Origin: Haloprofundus salinisoli
GTDB taxonomy: Archaea; Halobacteriota; Halobacteria; Halobacteriales; Haloferacaceae
Assembly (NCBI RefSeq): GCF_020097815.1
Contig: NZ_CP083663.1
Coordinates: 124,001-188,000 of the forward strand
Length of the DNA: 64,000 nt
Reading direction: 5' to 3'
A model generated the notes under the pieces. That model ran no database searches. It saw only the letters and a program-made list of their open reading frames with translations, and had not been told where the DNA came from. How positions within the stretch are numbered: position 1 is the stretch's first letter; each line of letters starts with the position of its first letter. Shown piece after piece: positions 8,196 through 17,164 of the stretch. Both the position numbers and the translations under genes were made by a program.

Positions 8196-8239
8196 AGCCC
8201 GCGCCGGGCGGGACCCGCGAACAGCCCGCGGCGGGCGGG
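8196..8239. promoter_or_regulatory. Tandem GC-rich dyads between divergent genes
   Basis: A 17-base sequence AGCCCGCGCCGGGCGGG recurs 27 bases downstream as AGCCCGCGGCGGGCGGG, with one difference. Each copy contains a palindrome (GCCCG-N3-CGGGC or GCCCGCGGCGGGC). The repeats lie in the 112-base gap between the rhodanese fusion and the ferritin-like gene, so they could be a shared operator. They could equally be a GC-rich accident. Confidence 0.4.
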
Positions 8240-8279
8240 CAGAACAACGTTGAACTCGCGGGCACCCGTCACGATAGCT

Positions 8280-8942
8280 ATGGACATCACGGAGTTCCGC
8301 GAGACGGTCGAAGCGTCGAAGCGAACCGAACTCGATAGATTGGGGTCGAGTCAACTGCTCGTCGCGCTGACCGACGCGGAGTTGGACGCCGAGTCGGTGC
8401 TCGGCGTCGCCGCCAGGAGCGAGGCGGCCGCCTACGGGACGTTCTCGTCGTGGGCCGAGGACGAGGCGGACGGCGCGGCCCGAGAGGCGTTCGAGTCGGT
8501 CGCCGAGCAGGAGGCCGACCACTACGAACGCGTCGTCGCCGCGATGGACGACGCAGGCGACGCCGCGGGCGAGAGCGTCGAGGAGGCCGCCGACGCCGAC
8601 AGCGGCCCGATGCACGGCTACCTCCGCGGGCGCGACGACACCGTCTCGCGCGTCGCCGGCGGGATGGTCGGCCGGTCGCTGCTCTCGCTGCGGACGCACA
8701 CCCAGATTACCAGTTTCTTCGTCAACGAAGCCGACGAGAAGCGAGCGAACCTCTTTCGGGAGCTGAAAAGCGAGACGCGGGACACCCTCGAACGCGGGCT
8801 AGAACTTCTCGCGGACGACTGCGAATCAGACGAGGAGTGGGAGCGCGCGCGGGCGACGGCGGAGTACACGATTCAGTTGGCGTACGACGACTACGCCGAC
8901 GCGCTGGAGGAACTGGGTTTAAATCCGAAATCGGTGTGTTAG
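8280..8942 (+). CDS. Ferritin-like / rubrerythrin-family protein
   Basis: The 220-residue, all-helical acidic protein begins MDITEFRETVEASK. It has Glu/His pairs spaced as in four-helix ferritin-like proteins: EAAAYGTFSSWAED, EAFESVAEQEADHYERV, and a later EYTIQLAYDDYADAL. The ExxH-type element EADHYERV suggests a di-iron site, but the other ligands are not certain. There is no C-terminal rubredoxin domain. The ATG lies right after a short leader in the shared intergenic region with the rhodanese/MBL gene, which suggests joint control in sulfur or peroxide stress; that link is inference. Confidence 0.65.
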   Translation: MDITEFRETVEASKRTELDRLGSSQLLVALTDAELDAESVLGVAARSEAAAYGTFSSWAEDEADGAAREAFESVAEQEADHYERVVAAMDDAGDAAGESVEEAADADSGPMHGYLRGRDDTVSRVAGGMVGRSLLSLRTHTQITSFFVNEADEKRANLFRELKSETRDTLERGLELLADDCESDEEWERARATAEYTIQLAYDDYADALEELGLNPKSVC

Positions 8943-9015
8943 CGCTTCCACGGTCGTCAGCGGTAGCGAGGCGGTTCGAAGGCGTTCGCAGTCTCGCTCT
9001 CCGCCGGTTCGTGGT

Positions 9016-10515
9016 TCAGTGGCCCTTTTCGGTTGTCACGACGTCGCGCTGACGACTGCGGCGTGCGCTCGTCCACCGGAGGTTCCGTCGACGGAGAACG
9101 TCGAAGAGACTCCGTATCAACACCGCATCGAGAAACTGTTTGTACCCGACTATCGAGAACGGGGCGTACCACACCAACGAGAGGTCGTCGTCGTCGACTC
9201 TCACCGCCAGAATCGACAGCAGTACTTGGAGCACGACGAAGAACATCAACATGCCGAACACATGCAGATAGCTGCCGCTGATCAGAGACCAGACGACGAG
9301 CGAGACGATGGCGACGCCGAGAGCCGGCAACACCGACATCGAGAACAGCACGTAGGGGAACGCGATTCGGTGGAGGAGACCGAACTGCCCGTCGAGAAAC
9401 ACGTGGCGGTGCTTCCAGACGGTCTGTACGTTCCCTCGGAACCAGCGGAGTCGCTGGTTGTACAGGTCCGTCCAGGTGTCGGGTGCCTCCGTGTAGACGA
9501 CGGCATCGCTGTGGTGTATCGGAACTCCCTGTTTGAGCACCGCTATCGTCGCGTCGAAGTCCTCGGTCAGCGTGTCGGCGCTGTAACCGTGTATCCGTTC
9601 GAGCGTCTCGCGCCGGAACGCCCCCAGACAACCCGGAACGACCGTCACGATGCCGAGAAGGTCGAACGCTCGCCGAAACGTATTGATTCCGATCACGTAT
9701 TCGAGCGCCTGGACGTTCGTGACGAACGACTCTCGGTTCGAGATTTTGACGTTACCGGCGACGGCACCGGCGTCGGGGTGGTGCTGGAAGCTGCGGACGA
9801 GTTCGCAGAGCGCGTCCTCGGCGACGAGAGAGTCGGCGTCGATAGTGACGATGAGGTCCGCCGACGCGTGGGTGAGACCGTCGTTCAACGCGGAGTGTTT
9901 TCCGCCGTTCTCCTTGCGAATCACCGTGACCACGTCGCCGACGCGTCGCTGGGCCTCCTCGAACGTGTCGTCGGTGCTTCCGTCGTCGACGACGAGTATC
10001 TCCAGTTTCTCTCGCGGGTAGTCGGCGCGGAGGAGCGCGTCGAGACACGGGCCGATGTAGTTCGCTTCGTTGTACGCCGGGACGAGAACGCTCAGTTGCG
10101 GCCACTCGTCGACCGACCGGGACCGACCCTGCTCTGCGAACTTCTGGTAGAGGGCCAACGGAATCACGAACCAGTAGTAGAAGAAGACCGCCAGGAGAGC
10201 GACGACGAGGAGCAGGAGTGTCAGCGTGACGGACGCCCAGTAGCGGGCGACGACGACCGTCGTGATGGTCAGCGGCGCTAAGAAGGTGAGCCATATCGGC
10301 ACAGTTCCGACCCACCCCGGCAGTCGATCGCTGTGGTGGGCGATGAGAAGTGTCGTCGAGTAGTACACCGTCGCCATGCTCCCGACCGCGAGAAGGACGA
10401 CGAGTAGTTCTTGCGGGAGAAGCACGGCGAGCACGGCGAACAGACACGAGAGAATCCCGAGTATTCCGAGTAACTCCCACCGACCGACGTTTTGGTCAGA
10501 AAAGATGAAATTCAT
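9016..10515 (-). CDS. Membrane GT2 processive polysaccharide synthase
   Basis: The 499-residue protein has three to four N-terminal membrane segments, a cytosolic GT-A domain and three or more C-terminal segments, the layout of hyaluronan/PgaC/cellulose-type synthases. The GT-A domain shows LSVLVPAYNEANYI, VVDDGSTDDTF, DxD as TIDADS, the catalytic TEDFD, and QRLRW (Q-x-x-R-W), the acceptor-binding mark of processive family-2 enzymes. It likely polymerises a UDP-sugar into an exported polysaccharide; the sugar cannot be read from sequence. It is monocistronic with an A/T-rich, dyad-containing promoter directly upstream. The C-terminal tail is basic (RRRNLRWTSARRSRQRD). Confidence 0.88.
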   Translation of the reverse strand: MNFIFSDQNVGRWELLGILGILSCLFAVLAVLLPQELLVVLLAVGSMATVYYSTTLLIAHHSDRLPGWVGTVPIWLTFLAPLTITTVVVARYWASVTLTLLLLVVALLAVFFYYWFVIPLALYQKFAEQGRSRSVDEWPQLSVLVPAYNEANYIGPCLDALLRADYPREKLEILVVDDGSTDDTFEEAQRRVGDVVTVIRKENGGKHSALNDGLTHASADLIVTIDADSLVAEDALCELVRSFQHHPDAGAVAGNVKISNRESFVTNVQALEYVIGINTFRRAFDLLGIVTVVPGCLGAFRRETLERIHGYSADTLTEDFDATIAVLKQGVPIHHSDAVVYTEAPDTWTDLYNQRLRWFRGNVQTVWKHRHVFLDGQFGLLHRIAFPYVLFSMSVLPALGVAIVSLVVWSLISGSYLHVFGMLMFFVVLQVLLSILAVRVDDDDLSLVWYAPFSIVGYKQFLDAVLIRSLFDVLRRRNLRWTSARRSRQRDVVTTEKGH

Positions 10516-10529
10516 TGAAGATTGATGTT

Positions 10530-10552
10530 CTCTATAAGATATAAATATAGAG
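10530..10552 (-). promoter_or_regulatory. GT2 promoter with dyad over the TATA box
   Basis: CTCTATA-N9-TATAGAG forms an inverted repeat that covers the TATA-like TATATTTATATC read on the minus strand. It lies 15-37 bases before the GT2 start codon, so the transcript has almost no leader. A repressor bound here would block TBP; this is inference. Confidence 0.5.
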
Positions 10553-10667
10553 GCTCAGAAGGCCGACCGAGGCGGAAGCACGCTCGGAAAACAAACTCGG
10601 GACGCAGCGGGAAGCAGACGCGTACGAGAAACCCCGCTTCGCTCGCTTCGAGCGGATTCGAGAGGGC

Positions 10668-12350
10668 CTACACCGCGCTGCTGGGGTGGTACTCCTCGAA
10701 CTCGTCGCGGAGCACGTTGCAGATCTCGCCGACAGTCGCGTACGCCTTCACCGCGTCGACGATGAGCGGCAGGAGGTTCGCGTCGCCGTGGGCGGCGTCC
10801 CGAATCGCTTCCAACGCGTCTTCGACGGCTTCCGTGTCGCGGTCGTCTCTCAGCTCCTGCAGCGACTCGACCTGCCGGCGCTCGTCTTCCTCCGACACCT
10901 CCTCGATGTCGACGTGCGCCTCCTCGTCGACCTTGAACTCGTTGACGCCGACGATGACGCGCTCGCCCTGCTCGATCTCGCGCTGGCGCTCGTAGGCGAC
11001 CTCCTGAATCTGGCGCTGGACCCACTGCTCTTTCACCGCGTCGAGCATCCCGCCGCGCTCGTCCACCTCGTCGATGATGTCGAAGGCGTCCGACTCGACT
11101 TCGTCGGTGAGCGCCTCGACGTAGTAGCTCCCGGCGAGTGGGTCGATGGTGTCGGCCGCCCCCGACTCGTGGGCGAGAATCTGCTGTGTGCGGAGGGCGG
11201 TGCGGACGCTCTGTTCGGTCGGGAGCGACAGCGCCTCGTCCTTCCCGTTGGTGTGGAGGCTCTGCGTCCCGCCGAGGACGGCCGCGAGCGCCTGGTACGA
11301 GACGCGGACGATGTTGTTCTCGACCTGCTGGGCGGTCAGCGTCGACCCGCCGGTCTGGGTGTGGAACTTCAGTTGTTTGGATTTGGGGTTCTCCGCGCCG
11401 AAGCGCTCCTCCATGATTTTCGCCCACATGCGGCGGGCGGCGCGGAACTTGGCGACCTCCTCCAGCACGTTGTTGTGCGCGTTGAAGAAAAACGAGAGCT
11501 GGGGCGCGAACTCGTCGACGTCGAGTCCGGCGTCGATGGCCGCTTGGACGTACTCGATGCCGTTACCGAGCGTGAACGCCACTTCTTGGGCCGCCGTCGA
11601 CCCCGCTTCGCGGATGTGGTAGCCCGAGATGGAGATGGTGTTGAACTTCGGCGTCTCAGAGGCGCAAAAGTCGAAGATGTCGGTGATGAGCCGCATCGAC
11701 TGCTCCGGCGGGTAGATGTAGAGGTTGCGCGCGACGTACTCCTTCATGATGTCGTTCTGGATCGTTCCGCGAAGCTGGTCGCGGTCGACGCCCTGCTGGT
11801 CGCCGACGGCGACGTACATGGCCAAGAGCACCGCCGCGGGCGCGTTGATGGTCATGCTGGTCGAGACTTCGTCCAGCGGAATACCCTCGAACAGCGTCTC
11901 CATGTCGCGCAGCGAGTCGATGGCGACGCCCGATTTGCCGACTTCGCCCGCGGCCATGTCGGCGTCGGAGTCGTAGCCCATCTGCGTCGGGAGGTCGAAC
12001 GCCACCGAGAGACCGGTCTGGCCGTTGTCGATGAGGTACTGATAGCGCTCGTTCGTCTCGGCGGCGGTGCCGAAGCCGGCGTACTGCCGCATCGTCCACA
12101 GTCGCCCGCGGTGCATCGTCGGGTAGACGCCGCGGGTGTACGGCTCCTCGCCGGGGAAGCCGACGTCGTCGACGTAGTCGGTGTCGGCGATGTCGTCGGG
12201 CGTGTAGAGCCGGCCCACTTCGTTACCCTCGGTGTCGGTCATAAAGGTCTCCTCGCGCTCCCCAAACCGCTCCAGCGTCGGCCCGAGCGTCTCCTCCTCC
12301 CACTCCGCCTTCGCGGAGCGAATCCGCTCCAAATCGTCGGGGTCGAACAT
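10668..12350 (-). CDS. mcmA: Methylmalonyl-CoA mutase, large (substrate-binding) subunit
   Basis: The 560-residue protein is the TIM-barrel part of adenosylcobalamin-dependent methylmalonyl-CoA mutase, which interconverts methylmalonyl-CoA and succinyl-CoA. Family landmarks include [26 protein letters not shown] near residue 70, [29 protein letters not shown], and [23 protein letters not shown]. It ends before any cobalamin-binding domain, as in the two-subunit archaeal enzyme, so a separate B12-binding protein is needed; it is not in this window. The [17 protein letters not shown] is chosen because the upstream extension has aberrant composition. It is divergent from the DsrE-like lipoprotein. 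Confidence 0.95.
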   Translation of the reverse strand: MFDPDDLERIRSAKAEWEEETLGPTLERFGEREETFMTDTEGNEVGRLYTPDDIADTDYVDDVGFPGEEPYTRGVYPTMHRGRLWTMRQYAGFGTAAETNERYQYLIDNGQTGLSVAFDLPTQMGYDSDADMAAGEVGKSGVAIDSLRDMETLFEGIPLDEVSTSMTINAPAAVLLAMYVAVGDQQGVDRDQLRGTIQNDIMKEYVARNLYIYPPEQSMRLITDIFDFCASETPKFNTISISGYHIREAGSTAAQEVAFTLGNGIEYVQAAIDAGLDVDEFAPQLSFFFNAHNNVLEEVAKFRAARRMWAKIMEERFGAENPKSKQLKFHTQTGGSTLTAQQVENNIVRVSYQALAAVLGGTQSLHTNGKDEALSLPTEQSVRTALRTQQILAHESGAADTIDPLAGSYYVEALTDEVESDAFDIIDEVDERGGMLDAVKEQWVQRQIQEVAYERQREIEQGERVIVGVNEFKVDEEAHVDIEEVSEEDERRQVESLQELRDDRDTEAVEDALEAIRDAAHGDANLLPLIVDAVKAYATVGEICNVLRDEFEEYHPSSAV

Positions 12351-12485
12351 AGTCGAATATGAAGATAGGTGGTACCTTAAGCGTTCGAGAGACGCCGTCG
12401 GTTGCCACCGCGCTGTCACGACCCCCGTCGACGCCCGCTTAGCACGTCGATAATAAAGGCCTCGCCGCCGCTTCGCTCGACCGAG

Positions 12486-13019
12486 ATGGATTCGGAGCAC
12501 ACTCGGAGACGGGTTCTCGAACTCGCCGGCGTCGGCACCGGCCTCGCGCTCGCCGGGTGCGTCGGCGGCGGCACCGACGCGCCTGCGTCGGAGGGCGACG
12601 ACGCGTCGCCGACGCCCAACCCGGCCGACTCGCCGACGGAAACCGAGACCGAAACCGAGACTCCCGACCCCACCATGAGCACCGTCTTTCACTTCACCGA
12701 CGACGAATCGCACCAGGAACACGCGCTCGGCAACGTCAGCAACCTCCTCGCGGACGAGACTATCGACCTCGACGACGTCGTCCTCCTCGTCAACGGATCG
12801 GGGTTCAAGCTCGTCCTCGAAGCGCAGACCGAACACGCCGAGAAACTGCAGGAACTCCAGGAGCAGGGCGTGTCGATTCGCGCCTGCGAGAACACGATGG
12901 AGCGGTTCAGCGCGTCGCAAGACGATCTCGTCGACGGCGTCGAGACGGTCCCCTCCGGCGTCGGTGAACTGACGAAACTGCAGGCCGGCGATGGCTACGC
13001 GTACATCAAGACGCCGTAG
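12486..13019 (+). CDS. Tat-exported lipoprotein with DsrE-like domain
   Basis: The 177-residue protein begins [17 protein letters not shown] and has a lipobox LAGC with Cys25, so export and lipid anchoring are expected. A Thr/Glu-rich linker with TETETETET follows (residues 50-62). Then comes a domain starting [23 protein letters not shown] and containing [10 protein letters not shown] and [10 protein letters not shown], which matches the DsrE/DsrF-like fold used in sulfur trafficking. Cys in IRACENT is at the place where many DsrE-like proteins have one. A DsrE domain outside the cell is unusual; the function may be unrelated to sulfur transfer. It is divergent from mcmA. Confidence 0.75.
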   Translation: MDSEHTRRRVLELAGVGTGLALAGCVGGGTDAPASEGDDASPTPNPADSPTETETETETPDPTMSTVFHFTDDESHQEHALGNVSNLLADETIDLDDVVLLVNGSGFKLVLEAQTEHAEKLQELQEQGVSIRACENTMERFSASQDDLVDGVETVPSGVGELTKLQAGDGYAYIKTP

Positions 13020-13140
13020 GAGCCGGAGTATCGGGGATTAACCACACCCTCGTAGCGCCGAGACGCTTCGCGTCCGAAACGACTCTCTTCCTCTCGCCGG
13101 CGACAGCGGTCGGTGAGAGGGTCACCTATTTTGTGGGCGC

Positions 13141-13776
13141 TCACTCCTGCTGTATTACCTCGTGTCTGACGTAAATTGGTACGTCGAGCGTGTACTCGTG
13201 CTCGTCGAGGAGGTACGTCGCACTGACCGTCGCGGGCGTCGCCGCGACGAGCGTCTCGAAGTCAGTCTCCGGACTGGTGAGAACATCCCCGTCTCGGTCG
13301 AGTAACGTGGTCAGCAAGACGTACGCGGCACGGTCCTCACCATCGACAGCGGACGTGATACCGCCACTGACCTCGTCGGTGTCGAGTTCGGTTTCGACGT
13401 GCGATGCGGCGGCGCTTGCGGCCGCCGAGAGACACTGCGTCTCGCCCCATCGCTCGAACGGCGTCGTCTCGAAGACGGGTTCGCGCTCCGGGGGTTCTCC
13501 TTCTTCGGCTTCGTGGCTGTTCGAGCGCCACGCAGCGACGTACCGGACCGCGTCCTCCGCAACGACGTACTCGACGTTCTCGTCGTCTTCGACGGCTCTC
13601 GCGTCGACAGGTGCGTCGCTCTCCCCGCGGACCGGACCTTGCGACTCCGGCCCATCTTCGCCGCCGCTCGCGGGGTTCGTCTGTGTCGGCGGGTCGGCGT
13701 CGCTGGCGATACAACCGCCCAGTAGGAGGGTCGACACCGCAGTTGCGGTCGCGTTCAGGGCGTTTCTGCGCTTCAC
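13141..13776 (-). CDS. Putative lipoprotein of unknown function
   Basis: The 211-residue protein uses a GTG start, chosen because KRRNALNATATAVSTLLLGGC then gives a normal lipoprotein leader with Cys22, and AAAACTTATCA lies about 30 bases upstream. The mature part starts with a Pro/Gly/Asp-rich linker and a domain with repeated acidic strands. EYVVAEDAVRYVAAWRSNSH and ETQCLSAAASAAASHVETEL are the most regular segments. I recognise no family. It converges with the DsrE lipoprotein gene across 121 bases and is followed upstream by another lipoprotein gene on the same strand. Confidence 0.7.
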   Translation of the reverse strand: MKRRNALNATATAVSTLLLGGCIASDADPPTQTNPASGGEDGPESQGPVRGESDAPVDARAVEDDENVEYVVAEDAVRYVAAWRSNSHEAEEGEPPEREPVFETTPFERWGETQCLSAAASAAASHVETELDTDEVSGGITSAVDGEDRAAYVLLTTLLDRDGDVLTSPETDFETLVAATPATVSATYLLDEHEYTLDVPIYVRHEVIQQE

Positions 13777-13879
13777 ACGGCATCGACTCGTACTGTGAGT
13801 GATAAGTTTTCTGTGAGAACCGCGCTGAATCGTCCGGGGAGTCCGCGCTCTCCGCTCGTCTCCGCCACACTGACGCCGC

Positions 13880-14674
13880 TCAGTCGCCGTCTTCGGCGAG
13901 CGCGACCTCGAACGGCGCGTTCGTCGGCGCGTCACCCGGTGTGAGATACCCCATTCCGAAAGCGGTGTAGACGCCGCGGTCGTCGAGCGTCACCTCGGTC
14001 GTGGTCACCGTCTCGCCGCCGTCGGCCCGTTGGACGTCCAGGTGGTGAGTTCCGGCCGGGAGCGTGGCGGTCGCCGTCTGGGCGTAGTCGACGCCGTCGA
14101 ACAGCGTCTCCTCGCCGTCGTCGCGGACGACTCGCAGCGAGTTGCTGTCGGGCGCGGCGTTGACGAACTGCACACGGGCGCTCCCCTGTTCCGGCAGCGA
14201 GAGATCTTCCTCGAAGAGGCGGAATTCGATCGGTCTGTCGGTGTCAGCCCCGACTTCGCCGTGGATAATACCGGTGTAGCTTCCGACCTCGAAGTCGATG
14301 GTGTCCTCGAAGAAGACGCGGTTGGGGTTCCCGGTCGCTACGAGACTGAAATCGGTCTGTTCGGCACCGAGGTAGAGGTACTGACTGATCTGGCGGAACG
14401 TCTCGTCTTTCAGCGCCGGGTCGCCGAAGATGACGATGTCGATGTTCGGCGCGTTCGGGACGGCGTGGACGACGCGGAGGTTCGCCCCACCGTCGGTCGA
14501 CTGCGGCCCCTGCGTCGAGACGCCGGTGCCGGGCGGTGTCTCGGTGCCCGGCGCGGGTTCTGCGGTAGACGGCGGCATCTCGTCTTCGAGGAGCGTTCCG
14601 CCGCAACCGGCGAGCGCCGAGAGGAGGGCGACGCCGCTGGCGTGCAGGAACCGTCGGCGACATGAGTCGGGCAT
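13880..14674 (-). CDS. Tat lipoprotein with DUF4397 domain
   Basis: The 264-residue protein has a twin-arginine leader (SCRRRFLHASGVALL) and lipobox LAGC with Cys24, then a Pro/Thr-rich linker. The body starts ANLRVVHAVPNAPNIDIVIFGDP, the characteristic DUF4397 opening, and holds a second related half with ARVQFVNAAPDSNSLRVV. DUF4397 proteins are surface beta-sandwich proteins of unknown role. It lies 103 bases upstream of the neighbouring lipoprotein start on the same strand, so co-transcription is possible. Confidence 0.85.
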   Translation of the reverse strand: MPDSCRRRFLHASGVALLSALAGCGGTLLEDEMPPSTAEPAPGTETPPGTGVSTQGPQSTDGGANLRVVHAVPNAPNIDIVIFGDPALKDETFRQISQYLYLGAEQTDFSLVATGNPNRVFFEDTIDFEVGSYTGIIHGEVGADTDRPIEFRLFEEDLSLPEQGSARVQFVNAAPDSNSLRVVRDDGEETLFDGVDYAQTATATLPAGTHHLDVQRADGGETVTTTEVTLDDRGVYTAFGMGYLTPGDAPTNAPFEVALAEDGD

Positions 14675-14757
14675 CGTCCACTCAGTGGTTCTCCGAATAT
14701 CTCAACGTTTCCCCCAGTATCATGTCGTGAAAGGAGATAGTGTACTTCAAAAGAAAT

Positions 14758-15552
14758 TCAACGTCGACTCCCCGGTTGCGGGTCGACGTGCGGTTTCGCC
14801 AGCAGCGATTCGAACGGCCGGGCGTCGAGCCACTCCAACAGGCGGACGAGTTGGTCTGTCGCCGCCTCGAAGATCTCCGCTCCTTTCTCGGGCGTTGCGT
14901 CCGTCTGGTCGCCGAGCACGCCGTTTTCGGTGTTATCGGCCGCGTCGTAGAACGTCCGCGCGCCGAACTTCCGCGGGTCGGCGTCGGCCAGACTCCGCAC
15001 GCCGCCGTCGCGCGCGGATTCGAGTTCGCCTTCGCGGACCAACTCGCGGGCGATGTGCATGATCATCGCCGTCTCCTTCGGGCCGCCGTGAGGACCGTTG
15101 TGTTCGAAGAGGTCGGTCACGAGCTCCGGGATCGACTCGTCCCACATCCACTCGATGGCGTAGGCGTCGCCGTCGTCGCGGAGGCGACGGCCGACCTCGC
15201 GCAGGTGGACGGTGTTGCCGCCGTGGGCGTTGACGTAGACGACGCGGTCGATGCCGTGGTACGTCAGGTTTCGGGTGAGGCTCTCCATATAATCGCGGAA
15301 GGCGGGCGGGTCGACCCACATCGTCCCGTGGAACTGCCGGTGGTGGGGGCTGACGCCGACGTTCACCGTCGGCGTGCAGAGGTGGCCCGTCCGTTCAGTC
15401 GCGGCGCGCGCCAGCGACTCGGCGATGAGGTGGTCGGTCGAAAGCGGGAGGTGCGGCCCGTGCTGTTCGGTCGAACCCAGCGGGACGACCGCGAGCGACT
15501 GTTCGGCGACGTACTCTCCGAGTTCCGGCCACGTCCGGTCGGCGACGTACAT
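14758..15552 (-). CDS. Creatininase-family amidohydrolase
   Basis: The 264-residue protein carries the creatininase signature near its N-terminus, PLGSTEQHGPHLPLSTDH, with metal ligands expected at E29, H31 and D40. Further family motifs are VVYVNAHGGN and HGGPKETA (Glu ligand). The family includes creatinine amidohydrolase, mycofactocin MftE and archaeal ArfB, the formamide hydrolase of riboflavin and F420 precursor synthesis. ArfB is a fair candidate in an archaeon, but substrate cannot be fixed from these residues. A longer start ([14 protein letters not shown]) exists 15 codons upstream. Confidence 0.85.
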   Translation of the reverse strand: MYVADRTWPELGEYVAEQSLAVVPLGSTEQHGPHLPLSTDHLIAESLARAATERTGHLCTPTVNVGVSPHHRQFHGTMWVDPPAFRDYMESLTRNLTYHGIDRVVYVNAHGGNTVHLREVGRRLRDDGDAYAIEWMWDESIPELVTDLFEHNGPHGGPKETAMIMHIARELVREGELESARDGGVRSLADADPRKFGARTFYDAADNTENGVLGDQTDATPEKGAEIFEAATDQLVRLLEWLDARPFESLLAKPHVDPQPGSRR

Positions 15553-15735
15553 GGTCGGACGTAGAGAGGAGAGTGCAAGAAGATGCGTGTCATCCACGCC
15601 TCTGATACGGTGACGTCTCGGCGTCGGGCGTCACCGACCCGTGCCGTCGAGGTCGCCGATGCCGACCGCCGCGCAGTCCCCGCGTTCTCGCCGGCGTTCG
15701 CCACGTTTTTGCCCGCCCGCCACGACGCTCCGGGT

Positions 15736-16128
15736 ATGTTTGGTGGCGGCGGTATGAACCCGCGGAAGATGAAGCAGATGATGAAGCAGATGGGCATCGA
15801 CGTCTCCGAGCTCGATGCCGAGGAGGTCGTCATCCGAACGGCCGACGAGGAGCTCGTCTTCAGCGACGCGCAGGTGACGCAGATGGACGCGCAGGGGCAG
15901 AAAACCTACCAGATCGTCGGCGAACCCGAGTCCCGAGCGCTCGGCGCGGGCGACGCCGGAACTGACGAGACGGTGGACGTCGAGGCGAGCGATGCCGGTG
16001 GCGACGAGATTCCCGACTCGGACGTCGAAATCGTCGCGACGCGCGCCGGCGCGAGCAAAGAGGAGGCCCGCGAGGCGCTCGAAGCCGAGAACGGCGACCT
16101 CGCCGCGGCGATCTCGCGTCTGGAGTGA
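15736..16128 (+). CDS. nac: Nascent polypeptide-associated complex protein (archaeal NAC)
   Basis: The 130-residue protein starts [22 protein letters not shown], the ribosome-binding N-terminus of archaeal NAC. A NAC beta-barrel domain with [18 protein letters not shown] follows. An acidic linker leads to a C-terminal UBA domain ([31 protein letters not shown]). It binds emerging nascent chains at the ribosome exit as a homodimer. The stop overlaps the GTG start of trmI (GTGA), a pairing that indicates translational coupling. The ATG is preceded by ACGTTTTTGCCC, a plausible promoter element about 30 bases upstream. Confidence 0.95.
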   Translation: MFGGGGMNPRKMKQMMKQMGIDVSELDAEEVVIRTADEELVFSDAQVTQMDAQGQKTYQIVGEPESRALGAGDAGTDETVDVEASDAGGDEIPDSDVEIVATRAGASKEEAREALEAENGDLAAAISRLE

Positions 16129-16844
16129 TACTCCTCGTCCACGGCGACCGCGAGTATCTGCGCGGCCCCGGCGACGAACTGCAGACCGACCTCGGCGTAC
16201 TCACCGTCCCCGAGGACGTCTCGCCGGGCGACGTGCTGGAGACGCATCTCGGCGAGGAGTTCATCGTCCGCGCCCCGCGCGGCCCGGACCTGTTCAACCA
16301 CTTCGAGCGCACCGGCGCACCGATGATGCCCCGCGACGTCGGCCTCATCGTCGGCCACACCGGGGCGGCCGCGGGCGACCGAGTCCTCGACGCCGGCACC
16401 GGGACCGGCGTGCTCTCGGCGTACCTCGCGCGTCTCGGCGCGGAGGTGACGACGTTCGAGCGCGACCCCGACTTCGCCGACGTCGCCCGCGAGAACATGG
16501 AGCTCGCCGGCGTCGCCGAGCGCGTCGACGTGCGGACCGGCGACCTGACGGAGGAACTCGACTCCCTGTCGGGGTTCGACCTCCTGACGCTCGACACCGG
16601 CGACGCCCCCGAGGTGGTCGCTCACGCGCCCGACCTCCTCGTCTCCGGCGGCTTCGTCGCCGTCTACTCGCCGTTCGTCGAGAACTCCCACGAGACGGTC
16701 CGGACGGCCCGCGAAGTCGGTCTCTCCGGGGTCGAGACGCTCGAAACTATCCAACGGGAGATGGACTTCAGCGACCGGGGGTCGCGCCCGTCGACGGCGG
16801 GCGTCGGCCACACGGGGTATCTGACGTTCGCGCGCAACGAGTAG
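16125..16844 (+). CDS. trmI: tRNA (adenine-N1)-methyltransferase, TrmI type
   Basis: The 239-residue protein matches archaeal TrmI, which makes m1A in the T-loop or at positions 57/58 of tRNA using SAM. It has the short N-terminal beta-barrel ([22 protein letters not shown]), then the class I methyltransferase domain with [34 protein letters not shown] and [16 protein letters not shown] is used as start and overlaps the nac stop by four bases. The pairing of nac with a tRNA modification gene places both in translation. Confidence 0.92.
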   Translation: MILLVHGDREYLRGPGDELQTDLGVLTVPEDVSPGDVLETHLGEEFIVRAPRGPDLFNHFERTGAPMMPRDVGLIVGHTGAAAGDRVLDAGTGTGVLSAYLARLGAEVTTFERDPDFADVARENMELAGVAERVDVRTGDLTEELDSLSGFDLLTLDTGDAPEVVAHAPDLLVSGGFVAVYSPFVENSHETVRTAREVGLSGVETLETIQREMDFSDRGSRPSTAGVGHTGYLTFARNE

Positions 16845-16945
16845 CGGCGGCCGCGCGCGGTCGCGTCGGCACGACGACGCCGCGTGCAGTTCTTTTCTCG
16901 GCCGCAGAAGCACTAAGTCCACAGCACGCTTACACGAGATGTAAT

Positions 16946-17164
16946 ATGAGCACGGACGAGATGGCTGAAATCGACGAGACGCGAACGTGGCCCGAACTCG
17001 CACTCGGTCTCTACGAGCGGTTGACCGGACGCGGTGCCGAGATCACCTACGAGTTCGAGGATATGGAAGTCGACGTGCCGAGCAAGACGGGGGAGGACGC
17101 CGACCACGCGCACTGGCGACTCGACGGAACGCTGCGCATCAGTACCCGCGAACCGGACGAGTGA
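16946..17164 (+). CDS. Small acidic protein of unknown function
   Basis: This 72-residue acidic protein begins MSTDEMAEIDETRTWPELALGLYERLTGRG. It contains a helix followed by a beta-rich tail (ITYEFEDMEVDVPS and WRLDGTLRIST). I do not recognise the family, but its last codons overlap the GTG start of the next gene (GTGA), a sign that both are real and translated together. The upstream sequence has no strong TATA box. Confidence 0.65.
   Translation: MSTDEMAEIDETRTWPELALGLYERLTGRGAEITYEFEDMEVDVPSKTGEDADHAHWRLDGTLRISTREPDE

Noticed and set aside
8916-8942. GGGTTTAAATCC resembling a tRNA T-loop end
   Set aside because: It is the coding end of the ferritin-like gene (LGLNPKSVC), and no cloverleaf can be formed around it.
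10686-12362. 558-codon plus-strand frame opposite mcmA
   Set aside because: The mutase motifs on the minus strand are unambiguous; the antisense frame is a by-product of GC3 bias.
12640-12665. GAAACC/GAGACC-type repeat as a microsatellite or CRISPR-like unit
   Set aside because: It encodes the Thr/Glu linker (TETETETET) of the DsrE lipoprotein, a common haloarchaeal lipoprotein linker.
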